NCBI RefSeq assembly: GCF_017303375.1
Contig: NZ_JAFKOH010000004.1
Span: 248,001-312,000, forward strand
DNA: 64,000 nucleotides
Direction of reading: 5' to 3'
From: Bacillus sp. NTK074B
Lineage (GTDB): Bacteria; Bacillota; Bacilli; Bacillales; Bacillaceae_B
In this document: positions 7,781 to 16,579 of the stretch, piece by piece
Numbering within the stretch: position 1 is the first letter of the stretch
How the letters are laid out: every line of letters begins with the position of its first letter
Notes under the pieces: model-generated
Told to the model about the DNA's origin: nothing
The model's input: the letters and a program-made list of their open reading frames with translations, nothing else
Databases searched by the model: none
Position numbers and translations under genes: made by a program

Positions 7781-10054
7781 TTACGTTATGACTCGGTAAT
7801 CCCTCCATTCCTCAAGCAATAAGGACCGGTATTCAGGAGTCAAATAGCGGTCATCGACCAGCTTCAGGACGCCACTGTCCTCCTCTGAACGAATGAGTCT
7901 CCCCCCTGATTGAAACACTTTGTTCAGTCCGGGGTATACATAGGCATAATCGTACCCGTTCATCCCCAAGGAATTGAAATGATCTTTGATGATCTCCTGT
8001 TCCACCGACGGCTGTGGTAGCCCGACACCAACCACGATCACACCTTTCAACCGATCTCCTTTCAGGTCGATCCCTTCTGAGAATATCCCTCCAAGGACGG
8101 CAAAACCGATAACAGGATTCTCCCTATCACTGTGAAACTGCTGGAGAAACGCTTCTCTTTCCCCTTCATTCATATTTGGTTCCTGTATGATGGTATCCGC
8201 CTTCACCATCGATTCTTTGTTCAACCTTTCATATGCTTCCTCCATATACGCATAGGATGAAAAGAAAATGAGATAATTTCCTTTATATTGATTGAAGGTT
8301 TCTTCAATAGACTTCGTAATGGCGGGAAGCGTTCGTTCCCTGTCCTTGAACCTGGTCGAGATAGGATGAATCCCAACCTGCCATTGTTCTTGTTGAAACG
8401 GGGAAGGCATCAAGAAACGATAATCATCTTCCCCGCCACCCAATTGTTGAAAATAGTAAGAAAACGGGTGGAGGGTGGCAGAGAAAAAGATGGAGGAATG
8501 AAAGGGTTTTGCAACCTGCTTGATGAGTTTAGATGGATCGATGCAAAAGAGCTTCACTTCTAAGTCTTCTGAGCTCCGACCAATCACAAAACGATGTTCC
8601 TTCGAGAATAGGTTGGAAATCCGAACAAAACTTAACGAATCAAAGTACAATTGCATGAAATCTTCTGACCACTCTTTGCCCGCTTCCCCCAGACTCTTTT
8701 CAGCTATCTCGATGAAACCCATAACGGACTCTATAAATTCAACGTCCAGCTCATTCCGAATATCAGAGCTTTCTTCTTTTTTCAGGCGGAGGAATTGCTT
8801 ATTTACAGTCGTTAAACCCTGACTCAACTCTTCGTGCCCGGGATACAGATTTTTGATCCGAGAAAAATCCGATTTCTTCAGTGAGGCTGTATACATTTCC
8901 CTTCCCCTGCCGACAAGATTATGAGCTTCATCCACTAACAGAGTCGTCTTTTTCTTGCCATCATCGCTCATTCTTTTAAAGGAAACCTTCGGATCGAAGA
9001 TGTAGTTATAGTCGCATATGACTCCGTCCACCAAATAGGAAAGGTCAATTGAGAACTCAAAGGGACAGACTTTATGATCTCTGGCGTATGTTTCAATGAT
9101 CGGCCGGGTAATGATCGTCTCATTTGTCAAGATATCGGTCAGTGCCCCATTTACACGGTCATAATACCCATTGGCGAACTCACAATACTCTTTTTGACAT
9201 ATGGTTTCTTCCTTAAAGCAGATTTTATCCCTCGCCGTGATCGTAACAGTCCTATGGGACAATCCCTCTCCTTCAAGAAGATGCAACGCCTCTTCCGCCA
9301 CAGTACGGGTGATGGTTTTGGCCGTTACATAAATCCATTTAGAATTTTCCTTGCCCATGGCTTTTATAGCGGGAAATAAAGTGGAAATGGTTTTACCTGT
9401 CCCTGTAGGTGCATTTGCATACAGGGATTTTGACTCGGCAACGGTTTTGTATACGGCACCCGCCAGTTTCTTTTGACCCCTCCTGTATGAAGGAAATGGA
9501 AAGCTGAGGTTTTCTATACTTCCCATTTTATTTACTTCATTGTTCAATAACAAAATGGCAAAAGGGGTATAGGCCACCAGGATATCGGTTACGATCTTTT
9601 CAAGCTCTTCAGTGGAATAGGTGTGATGGAAGGACTTCGTTTGTTCAGATTCTACCTCGATGTAGGTTAGTTGAACATCAATCCCGGAAAGTTGTTTCTC
9701 CTTTGCCAATAAATAGGCGTAACATTCTCCCTGAGCCCAGTGGACTCGGGACCCTTCTTCAATCAAATCTAACCGTTTCGCCGTCGACTTGATTTCTTCA
9801 ATGGTGACTTTACCTTCATCATAGTGAATCCCGTCACAGCGCCCCTCCAATTGATAAAGTATATCCTCATATGCCAGTTCCCCCTTCAGGAAGACTTCCT
9901 TCTCATCGCCTTCTTTATATGCTCTTTGCACCTTTTGATGAAGCCTTGTACCGATGGTCATGGAGGAGCGTGCCTGGAACCTGAGATCGATGCTTCCTTC
10001 TTTATAGACAAACTCCACCAATTCTCTGATGGATATTTTAATCGTTTTCTTCAC
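7781..10054 (-). CDS. Cas4/RecB-like nuclease fused to XPD/DinG-type Fe-S helicase
   Basis: A 757-aa two-domain protein. Residues 1-170 carry a PD-(D/E)XK nuclease pattern of the RecB/Cas4 type: H39 in GTRLHQK, D74 in GRCDG, E87-x-K89 in EEIKS, and Q108-x3-Y112. Residues 190-757 form a superfamily 2 helicase of the XPD/DinG group: Walker A PTGTGKT at 216-222, DEAH at 375-378, and Cys 279, 286, 291 and 330 placed to hold a 4Fe-4S cluster. The C-terminal half shows helicase motifs such as SATLHP and QSGGRLIRS. It probably unwinds and trims damaged DNA or RNA:DNA structures; that role is inferred. The GTG start has GAGGTGA seven bases upstream. Confidence 0.85.
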   Translation of the reverse strand: MKKTIKISIRELVEFVYKEGSIDLRFQARSSMTIGTRLHQKVQRAYKEGDEKEVFLKGELAYEDILYQLEGRCDGIHYDEGKVTIEEIKSTAKRLDLIEEGSRVHWAQGECYAYLLAKEKQLSGIDVQLTYIEVESEQTKSFHHTYSTEELEKIVTDILVAYTPFAILLLNNEVNKMGSIENLSFPFPSYRRGQKKLAGAVYKTVAESKSLYANAPTGTGKTISTLFPAIKAMGKENSKWIYVTAKTITRTVAEEALHLLEGEGLSHRTVTITARDKICFKEETICQKEYCEFANGYYDRVNGALTDILTNETIITRPIIETYARDHKVCPFEFSIDLSYLVDGVICDYNYIFDPKVSFKRMSDDGKKKTTLLVDEAHNLVGRGREMYTASLKKSDFSRIKNLYPGHEELSQGLTTVNKQFLRLKKEESSDIRNELDVEFIESVMGFIEIAEKSLGEAGKEWSEDFMQLYFDSLSFVRISNLFSKEHRFVIGRSSEDLEVKLFCIDPSKLIKQVAKPFHSSIFFSATLHPFSYYFQQLGGGEDDYRFLMPSPFQQEQWQVGIHPISTRFKDRERTLPAITKSIEETFNQYKGNYLIFFSSYAYMEEAYERLNKESMVKADTIIQEPNMNEGEREAFLQQFHSDRENPVIGFAVLGGIFSEGIDLKGDRLKGVIVVGVGLPQPSVEQEIIKDHFNSLGMNGYDYAYVYPGLNKVFQSGGRLIRSEEDSGVLKLVDDRYLTPEYRSLLLEEWRDYRVIT

Positions 10055-10154
10055 GGACGGTTCACCTCAATCTTTCATAAGAAAATGTTGATTCTATCCG
10101 TTTCTCAATGAACATATACATTAGACAAGCATTTTGGAACGGAGGATTCGGGGA

Positions 10155-10754
10155 ATGAAGGCAAGATTCGGCTTTTATTGTATTGGTTTACTCGCTCTTT
10201 CATTAGGTGTTTCTCTCATTATAAAAGGAGAGCTGGGGGCTGCTCCCTGGGATGCGCTGGCCGTGGGGGAATCCAACCTCTTTCATCTCTCAATCGGGAC
10301 ATGCATCTTCATGAATGGATGCATTCTCATTTGTATAAATGCCCTATTACTGAAAGAAGGCATTCAATGGTTAGCGGCCTTATCGATATTCATCATTGGG
10401 ATGATGGTTGATTACTGGATTTCGACGGGTCTTACCTTTCTGGAACCTGTGGGATTTCCTCAGCAGGTCTCCCTGGTCACTGCAGGCATCCTGCTCCTCG
10501 GGATTGGCATTTCGATATACCTTCAGGCCAAACTCCCTTCAAGTCCGATGGATACATTTATGGTGGCCATTCACAGGCGTTTCGGATTGAACTTACGCAA
10601 TTCACGTTTATTAAATGAAGCCATTGCCATTACGCTTGCCATGCTGTTTCATGGTGCAGTGGGAATCGGAACCGTCATGGTCGCCTGCACTTTAGGCTTC
10701 ATCATTCATATCTTCTATCCTATCATGGAACGTATGTACGGGAAATGGAGTTAA
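10155..10754 (+). CDS. YczE/YitT-like integral membrane protein
   Basis: A 199-aa protein with five hydrophobic segments and the motif KGELGAAPWDAL near the N-terminus. This matches the YczE/YyaS group, membrane proteins of unknown activity; YczE is linked to surfactin production in B. subtilis. The ATG at 10155 is used because GGAGG lies nine bases upstream, and an earlier TTG would place that site inside the gene. It is divergent from the helicase gene and monocistronic. Confidence 0.75.
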   Translation: MKARFGFYCIGLLALSLGVSLIIKGELGAAPWDALAVGESNLFHLSIGTCIFMNGCILICINALLLKEGIQWLAALSIFIIGMMVDYWISTGLTFLEPVGFPQQVSLVTAGILLLGIGISIYLQAKLPSSPMDTFMVAIHRRFGLNLRNSRLLNEAIAITLAMLFHGAVGIGTVMVACTLGFIIHIFYPIMERMYGKWS

Positions 10755-10773
10755 GGCATTTACCAGAATAAAA

Positions 10774-10801
10774 AAACACTTAGTTCTTCTCCTAAGCGTT
10801 T
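10774..10801 (-). terminator. Terminator of the KinB-like kinase gene
   Basis: On the minus strand AAACGCTTAG pairs with CTAAGTGTTT, followed by a T-run. The left arm contains the kinase stop codon. Confidence 0.8.
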
Positions 10802-12102
10802 AAATTGTTCCTATATGTATTGGATGGATTTGCTTCGTATTTACCTTGCCTTTCACTGTTCAACGGAAGGCTTATCGTAGCGGCTGTCCCCTTATTCACT
10901 GTGCTTGAATAATGAACATGCCCCCCCATGGCCCCAATGATGCGCATGGACACCGATGTACCAAGGCCCGTCCCCTGGTCTTTTGTAGTAAAGAATAACG
11001 TCCCTATCCTTGCAACCTGTTCCTTGGTCATCCCCTTACCTGTATCGGTGACCGTAATGACCGCATGGGTATGGGTGACCTCAAGATTCACGGTGACGTT
11101 GCCCTGGGGCGGAGTCGCTTCTATCGCATTTTTTATAATATTCACGAAAGCTTGTTTCAATTTATTCCGGTCCGTTAACAGATGGGCATTTTCTTGTAAA
11201 TGAGCTTCAAGGAAAACCCCTTCTTTCAGGGCATAGGCGTTGAGGAGTACAGTGACATCTGAAAGAACTTCCCTGACGTTGATCTTCTCGACCTTTTCAA
11301 ACTCAGGCTTGGCAAAACTAAGATAATCATTGATGATTTCCTCTGCCCTCCCCAACTCACTCAATACAATCTTCAGGTATTCATCGTGATCTCCGGTCAC
11401 CTGCTTCTTCATCAACTGAAGGAATCCCTTCACTACAGTGAGGGGGTTTCGTACCTCATGAGCGATGGAAGCTGCCAGTTCACCAAGTGTATTCAGCTTC
11501 TCGGATTTCATGATTTCTTCACGCAGTAACTTCTTTTCGATCATCCATTCATTTAGTTGAGCTGCAAGTCCCACCCCAAGTACCTGGATTCCACCGAATA
11601 TGAGAACATACATCCCCATTTCCCGGTTTCCTGATACAGGTACGCCCGTTATAAAAGCAAAGGATAGCAGAATGCCGAGCATGACCAGCGCCGGCCAAAA
11701 ACCAAGGAGCACAGCAAATGTCACTCTCTTCTTTGGAGAAAATGACCAGAATCGGTTGGAAATCAAAAATGGAAGAAGGCCGGCTAAGAACGCACTGATG
11801 AATCCGAAAGCAATCGCATCACCTCCATTGATGATCCGTGCCGACAGAATGAAAACAAATACGATAACCCCAGCCTTTCTCCCACCATATAACATGGAAA
11901 GAACCAATGGAATATACCTGAAATCCCAGTATAGTCCAAAGCTTTCATAAGCAAAAATCAAACACGTGAACGCTGCGATTCCATGTAAAACCCCTATGAA
12001 AACAGGCGATTTCCCCAACCTGTGGTTTTCAAGAAGCGAGGTTTGGATGAGGACAGGAGCCAAAATAATCAGTACATGTAATAATAATTTCTCAATCAGC
12101 AT
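10792..12102 (-). CDS. KinB-like membrane sensor histidine kinase
   Basis: A 436-aa sensor kinase. Residues 1-185 hold about six hydrophobic helices with very short loops, a 5TM-type input domain as in KinB. The HisKA domain contains the phospho-acceptor His in SIAHEVRNPLTVVKGF. The ATPase domain shows the N box NIIKNAIEA, the G1 box DTGKGM and a G2 region GTGLGTSVS. In B. subtilis KinB feeds the Spo0F-Spo0A phosphorelay that starts sporulation. There is no response regulator gene beside this kinase, which fits an orphan phosphorelay kinase. GGGAG precedes the ATG. Assignment to KinB rather than another orphan Kin is by topology only. Confidence 0.82.
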   Translation of the reverse strand: MLIEKLLLHVLIILAPVLIQTSLLENHRLGKSPVFIGVLHGIAAFTCLIFAYESFGLYWDFRYIPLVLSMLYGGRKAGVIVFVFILSARIINGGDAIAFGFISAFLAGLLPFLISNRFWSFSPKKRVTFAVLLGFWPALVMLGILLSFAFITGVPVSGNREMGMYVLIFGGIQVLGVGLAAQLNEWMIEKKLLREEIMKSEKLNTLGELAASIAHEVRNPLTVVKGFLQLMKKQVTGDHDEYLKIVLSELGRAEEIINDYLSFAKPEFEKVEKINVREVLSDVTVLLNAYALKEGVFLEAHLQENAHLLTDRNKLKQAFVNIIKNAIEATPPQGNVTVNLEVTHTHAVITVTDTGKGMTKEQVARIGTLFFTTKDQGTGLGTSVSMRIIGAMGGHVHYSSTVNKGTAATISLPLNSERQGKYEANPSNTYRNNLNA

Positions 12103-12200
12103 CGGAATGTCTCCCAGTATAAAAAAGTATTACATTACACATACGACAAAATTCTGTTAAATCCTCTTTCACCTGCCATAAAATCACGAAAAAAGTCATA

Positions 12201-12461
12201 GATGAAACCAAAAGCGGAGGCGGCTCGCCCAGAGGCGACAAGCATAAGACGAACAGGCTGAAAAGGCGTCCTTTGCCTTTTTGGCCTGTTTGACTTATGA
12301 CCTCGAGCCTCTAGCCGCCGGAGCTGGATGAAACCAAAAGCGGAGGCGGCTCGCCCAGCCCCGACAAGCATAAGATGAATGGGCTGAGAAGGCGTTCTTT
12401 TGCCTTCTTGGGCCATTTAGCTTATGACCTCGAGGGGCTAGCCGCCGGAGCTGGATGAAAC
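12201..12461. repeat. Tandem pair of 126-bp long-hairpin repeats with compensated stems
   Basis: Two units start with GATGAAACCAAAAGCGGAGG at 12201 and 12327, and a third partial copy of the start (GATGAAACCAA) is at 12454. Each unit folds into one long hairpin. Arm segments differ between units but stay complementary: AGAGGC/GCCTCT versus AGCCCC/GGGGCT, AACAGGC/GCCTGTT versus AATGG/CCATT, and AAAAGGC/GCCTTTT versus AGAAGGC/GCCTTCT. The block fills the gap between the kinase and the HTH/F1-like gene. A 93-codon frame across it is not considered a gene. Confidence 0.85.
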
Positions 12462-12488
12462 CAACACCCTAGATCCGTCCCTCAAAAG

Positions 12489-13538
12489 TCAGCTCAGTTG
12501 CCCTTTATAGGTAAGGTCTTTAGGATCAAGGTGGTTACAGTCGCCTTTGAGTATTTTTTGGATATCTGTGATGGTTTGCTGGACCTGTACGATTTGGCCT
12601 TGAACTTTTGTGAATTCCTCTGCAACAAAGAAGGGCTGGCTTAAATATGCTTCAAGTCTTTCGCCTATTTGAAAAATCCCGAGGTCTGCTTCTGGAATTT
12701 TCTCCTTCCCGATCGTGTTCATCAGGACGCGGATTTCTTTATAACGTCTTAATAATTTTTTTGCCTTTTTGTGTGTCGACGAGTGGCTGGAATCCACCGT
12801 TTCATCTTCTAAGAGAACAGACGTGGACTGAACGGGGTGAATGGCAGGATAGATCCCACGGGTTGCCAAATCAATATCGAAATAACAGAGTGAATCAAGT
12901 GGACCAAATGGGTCGTCTTCATCGACTGCTTCCCCACTCGGATCAAACAATAGTGTCGTGAGATCAGTATAATTTTCTGTTTCGAAGCGCTCCCTTAATT
13001 CATACAATGCTCCCGACACAATATACGAGCGATCCACATACATGAGAATGCTTTCTTTGTCTTCGACCATGGAAACTTCTGCAAAAGCATCCTCTATACT
13101 ATGGCATTTAGCATGAACAAACCCTTCAAGATCACTTAAACCGGGGTATGGTTTATCAGGTGTCAAGAGTATGGCGTGGTACCCTTTCTTCTTCAACGCT
13201 TGCGTCAATTCAGCCAGTACGACAAATTGGCCAACCTGAGCTCTCGCGACGAATCCGTTGGTACCTCCCTGAACAATTGGTGCGAATACATCAAGTGTTT
13301 TAATTCCCGTTTCAATCATCCTTCGTTTTCCTCCCTGAATAATCAGTTCATCCAACGTGCAATTAGCCAGATTTGCAAGGGTGACGATTGTTTTTACTTC
13401 TGCACGACCGACCGATATCTTACCTGTACATAAGTTTGAAACCGTCGCCGGCCTCAATCCCACCGATTTAGCTGCCGTTGTCAGATTCGGCACACGTTTA
13501 CGCAATAATGAAACATTCAGCTTCAAATGATCTTTCAT
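12489..13538 (-). CDS. HTH domain fused to a degenerate F1-ATPase beta-like domain
   Basis: A 349-aa protein of unusual make-up. Residues 8-66 form a helix-turn-helix (AAKSVGLRPATVSNLCTGK). From residue 74 on it follows the catalytic beta subunit of F1-ATPase: ETGIKTLDVFAPIVQGG (ETGIKVVDLLAP in AtpD), a P-loop equivalent ARAQVGQF at 98-105 in place of GGAGVGKT, a Walker B-like MYVDR at 166-170, RGIYPAIHPVQSTS at 227-240, and the C-terminal helices with RRYKEI and YLSQPFFVAEEFT. The AtpD N-terminal barrel is missing and replaced by the HTH. P-loop Lys and Thr are lost (Q104, F105) and the GERTREG segment is absent, so ATP hydrolysis is unlikely. AAGGAGGGGG lies eight bases before the ATG. It probably acts as a transcription regulator; ligand and targets are unknown. 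Confidence 0.85.
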   Translation of the reverse strand: MKDHLKLNVSLLRKRVPNLTTAAKSVGLRPATVSNLCTGKISVGRAEVKTIVTLANLANCTLDELIIQGGKRRMIETGIKTLDVFAPIVQGGTNGFVARAQVGQFVVLAELTQALKKKGYHAILLTPDKPYPGLSDLEGFVHAKCHSIEDAFAEVSMVEDKESILMYVDRSYIVSGALYELRERFETENYTDLTTLLFDPSGEAVDEDDPFGPLDSLCYFDIDLATRGIYPAIHPVQSTSVLLEDETVDSSHSSTHKKAKKLLRRYKEIRVLMNTIGKEKIPEADLGIFQIGERLEAYLSQPFFVAEEFTKVQGQIVQVQQTITDIQKILKGDCNHLDPKDLTYKGQLS

Positions 13539-13575
13539 GGAATATACCCCCTCCTTACTTTATAAGGTAAATCAT

Positions 13576-13615
13576 ATTACGTTCAAAAAGCAATTATTTT
13601 TTATTAAAACGTAAT
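13576..13615. promoter_or_regulatory. Inverted repeat upstream of the HTH/F1-like gene
   Basis: ATTACGTT at 13576-13583 and AACGTAAT at 13608-13615 form an eight-base inverted repeat with a 24-base AT-rich gap, 38 bp before the start codon. It is a candidate autoregulatory operator. Confidence 0.4.
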
Positions 13616-13763
13616 TTTTTTACTTCAAATAGTAAATCCAACCAAAACTTTCATCGCTCCTCTTTTTAGATTCATGTAAAATCATCCTATTTTATTGTCC
13701 TAAATTCACAAGGTCGTACTTATAATAAAAGATAAGAATCTATTGTTAAAAGGATGAAAGTGG

Positions 13764-14705
13764 ATGAAAAATACGAATCTCAAAATACCTGAACCTTCTA
13801 AAAAGCAGCGCTTAATTATTTTGGCAGCGATGATTGCTTTCTTTGTCTCGTTTTCCATTATCGTCTACTGGATGCCTATAAAAAAAGCCTCCCCACCACC
13901 ATTTTTACAGAAAGAAAATGAACGCCCCCTTGTCATCGCTCATCAGGGTGGTAAGCATCTTGCACCCGGGAACACAATTGAAGCCTTCCAACACGCCGTC
14001 GATATCGGAGCAGACGTGATCGAAACGGACATACATATCACCAAAGACGGCCAGTTGGTCACCATTCATGATCCTACGGTGGACGCAACAACGAATGGAA
14101 GCGGATTTGTAAAGGACTTTACGTTGAAAGAACTTCAGCGATTTGATGCGGCATACTATTTTCAAGACCTTGAAGGGCATTACTCCTTTCGGGGAAAACA
14201 TGTTTATGTCCCAACCCTTGAAGAAGTATTTCAGCGTTTTCCAGACATGAGGATTAACATTGAAGTGAAAGACGACAATCCCGAAGAGCGGACAGAGGAA
14301 ATCGTGCAGAAATTAATGGAACTGATTGACGAATACGATATGGAGGATAAGGTCCTCATCGCTTCATTTGATCAAACCATCATTGATTTGTTCGAGTCCT
14401 ATTCAAACGGGAGGGTTGCCACTCAAGGCGGGAAGCAGGAAGCAAAAAAATTCGTCATCCTTCACAAGTTGCTCTTAAGGAATCTGTATAAATCCAATGT
14501 CGATGCCTTTCAACTGCCAATCCAGGAGGGAAATATTGACCTGACACAGCCTGTTTTGATCTCCGGAGCCCATCGCATCGGACTGCATGTCCATTATTGG
14601 ACCATTAACGACCCGGAAACCATGGAAAGACTCATAAATTTAGGGGCAGACGGAATCATTACAGACAGACCCGATTTATTACTGAACATACTGGAGAGAA
14701 AATAA
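13764..14705 (+). CDS. Membrane-anchored glycerophosphodiester phosphodiesterase
   Basis: A 313-aa GDPD-family enzyme that hydrolyses glycerophosphodiesters to glycerol-3-phosphate and an alcohol. One N-terminal membrane helix (about residues 17-38) anchors the catalytic domain outside the cell. The TIM-barrel signature is clear: IAHQGGKHLAPGNT with the first catalytic His, ETDIHITKDGQLVTIHD with the metal-binding Glu/Asp and second His, and INIEVKD with the later acidic ligand. It ends with the family's WTINDPETM and GADGIITDRPD. The canonical HRG is here HQG. It stands alone after a 225-bp gap. Confidence 0.9.
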   Translation: MKNTNLKIPEPSKKQRLIILAAMIAFFVSFSIIVYWMPIKKASPPPFLQKENERPLVIAHQGGKHLAPGNTIEAFQHAVDIGADVIETDIHITKDGQLVTIHDPTVDATTNGSGFVKDFTLKELQRFDAAYYFQDLEGHYSFRGKHVYVPTLEEVFQRFPDMRINIEVKDDNPEERTEEIVQKLMELIDEYDMEDKVLIASFDQTIIDLFESYSNGRVATQGGKQEAKKFVILHKLLLRNLYKSNVDAFQLPIQEGNIDLTQPVLISGAHRIGLHVHYWTINDPETMERLINLGADGIITDRPDLLLNILERK

Positions 14706-15004
14706 GAATATGATCAGTATAATATCAACAAAATCTATGACATACTTTAAAGACTATTCTTTTGCTATAAATATAGAGAGTCCCTGGAGAGGAAAGAAAC
14801 GGTATAGGTTTGATGGGGTCACCCTGTGGCTTGATTCAACCATTACTTTTTTCTCTAAGAAAGAAGCAGTTTATAAAGATTACTCACCAAAAACCTACAA
14901 AAAAATTACAAATATATTTGTAAAGTTCATACTATTGACCTATATATCTATTTGTCAATCTCTGTTAGGCTTAAATTAAGTCAAATGACGAAAGAAGAAT
15001 AAAT
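14706..15004. other. AT-rich intergenic stretch, no supported gene
   Basis: One 89-codon frame (14710-14979, plus) fits here, but it lacks a ribosome site at a normal distance, shows no recognisable motif and has low-complexity AT-rich codons. I see no other structure. Confidence 0.5.
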
Positions 15005-15331
15005 ATGACAGTAAATGTATTTTTAGATGATTATCGACACTGTCCCCAAGGGTACATTCTCGCGAAAGACATCGATGAATGTATTGACCTGCTTCTTAAT
15101 TTTTCTATCGCTCACCTTTCATTGGATCACGACTTAGAGAGTAAGACTCGTAATGGCTTAATGCTCGTCCACTACATGGTGGAAAAACAGTTATTTGCCG
15201 AGAGAATCACGATTCACTCCGCAAACTCTGTTGCCGGAAAAAGAATGTACAAGTATTTGAAAGAGGCTCAGGATGACCAAAAGATGCCTCGTTCAATTCA
15301 AATTCTTTTGCGGCCCTTACCTCTAAGATGA
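15005..15331 (+). CDS. Cyclic-phosphate processing receiver (cREC) domain protein
   Basis: A 108-aa single-domain protein. The opening NVFLDDYR and the central LSLDHDL are the two acidic strand ends of the cREC family, a receiver-like fold associated with cyclic or RNA phosphate processing systems. IHSANSVAGKRM gives the later conserved Ser/Asn patch. Length fits a stand-alone domain. In other genomes such domains occur beside RNA repair or conflict genes; here the neighbours are ordinary metabolic genes. Its reaction is not established in anything I can see. GAAAGAAG precedes the ATG, and a strong terminator follows. Confidence 0.72.
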   Translation: MTVNVFLDDYRHCPQGYILAKDIDECIDLLLNFSIAHLSLDHDLESKTRNGLMLVHYMVEKQLFAERITIHSANSVAGKRMYKYLKEAQDDQKMPRSIQILLRPLPLR

Positions 15332-15345
15332 GTTATCATATATAT

Positions 15346-15376
15346 AAAGAACTGTTCCCTGAACAGTTCTTTTTTT
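15346..15376 (+). terminator. Terminator after the cREC gene
   Basis: AAAGAACTGTTC CCT GAACAGTTCTTT followed by T-run. Confidence 0.88.
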
Positions 15377-15450
15377 GTCAATTTATTTAATTTGGTTTTT
15401 TCTTACTTTATAATGGAGAATAGAGAATTTGATTAAAGAGGTTTTAAACT

Positions 15451-16524
15451 ATGGATTTTTTGAAAAAGTTTCAATTTGTCGGGGGAAGAATTGCTAAAAC
15501 GGGACTTGCCGTTTTCCTTACTGCCTTTGTATGTGAATTGATGAACTGGCCGGCGACCTTCGCTGTCATTACAGCCATTGTGACGATAGAACCGACTGCT
15601 GCAAATTCAATAAAAAAAGCATTCATCCGTTTTCCAGCTTCGGCCATCGGAGCATTATTTGCCGTGATCATCACCCATACCTTAGGAGACCACGCCATTA
15701 CGTATGCACTGGTCGCACTCCTGACGATCGTTACCTGCCATAAACTTCATCTCGGCGCCGGGATCTTGGTTGCAACATTGACCGGAATAGCCATGATTCC
15801 GACGATACACGACCATTATGTAGCGACATTTTTCATACGCCTGGGCACGACTACCATCGGCTTGATTGTATCAACATTAGTGAATCTGTGGATACTTCCT
15901 CCAAAGTACGCCAACACGATCTCAACCAATATCCATAACCTCTATTTCAAAACGGGGAACTTATTAGAGAAACGGGGATCAGAAGTCCTTCAGAATCACT
16001 CACTCCACAGGGAGACGAAGCTGATATTCAATGATATTCTAAGAGAAATTGAAACGACGGATACCCTTTGCGAGTACCAGAAAGAAGAGTGGAAGCTTCA
16101 TCGCTCCAACCGCCAGGAAATGCGGTGCTTTAATTATGAATATAAAAAGCTGAACCTATTAAGGCAAATCCTTTTCCATGTCGGAAACCTGATTTATTTA
16201 CCGGTTCAATCTGCATTCAATGAAGATGAAAAGGAACGGATCATGGACGCCACCCTAAGCTTAAAAGGAATCATGCATCATCCATCGTTCCATATACCGG
16301 ATCACCATTTCACCCTTATGAAAAATCTATTGGAAGAATTCTGGGAAGATAACGAAGGGCATCATATGAAGCCTTTTCAATCCATGAAGCATCACTTTTC
16401 ATGTGAAACCGTCATGCTTTATGAATTATTATCCATTCACGATCTTATAGAAGAATTGAATGAAGTCCATATACTGGAGACACAGCATCAAAATGTATTA
16501 GAAAAGACATTACATCCTCAATGA
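15451..16524 (+). CDS. Aromatic acid exporter family protein (YqjA-like)
   Basis: A 357-aa protein of the ArAE (FUSC-like) group. About six membrane helices lie in the first 150 residues, with the motif WPATFAVITAIVTIEPT typical of the family. A long cytosolic helical C-terminal half (residues 160-357, ArAE_1_C type) follows. Relatives export aromatic carboxylic acids, and the B. subtilis homologue YqjA is uncharacterised. AAAGAGG precedes the ATG. It is monocistronic, converging on the acyl-CoA dehydrogenase gene. Confidence 0.82.
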   Translation: MDFLKKFQFVGGRIAKTGLAVFLTAFVCELMNWPATFAVITAIVTIEPTAANSIKKAFIRFPASAIGALFAVIITHTLGDHAITYALVALLTIVTCHKLHLGAGILVATLTGIAMIPTIHDHYVATFFIRLGTTTIGLIVSTLVNLWILPPKYANTISTNIHNLYFKTGNLLEKRGSEVLQNHSLHRETKLIFNDILREIETTDTLCEYQKEEWKLHRSNRQEMRCFNYEYKKLNLLRQILFHVGNLIYLPVQSAFNEDEKERIMDATLSLKGIMHHPSFHIPDHHFTLMKNLLEEFWEDNEGHHMKPFQSMKHHFSCETVMLYELLSIHDLIEELNEVHILETQHQNVLEKTLHPQ

Positions 16525-16541
16525 GGATTTCATACACAAAT

Positions 16542-16571
16542 AAAGGTACAGACAATCAAAGTCTGTACCTT
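16542..16571. terminator. Convergent terminator
   Basis: AAAGGTACAGAC AATCAAA GTCTGTACCTT serves the exporter and the acyl-CoA dehydrogenase. Confidence 0.75.
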
Positions 16572-16579
16572 CTCCCTTT

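Noticed and set aside
12135-12416. 93-codon minus-strand frame
   Set aside because: It is built from the 126-bp hairpin repeat; the repeated RAASAFGFI pattern reflects the repeat, not a protein family.
14710-14979. 89-codon plus-strand frame
   Set aside because: No properly spaced ribosome site, AT-rich low-information sequence, no motif.
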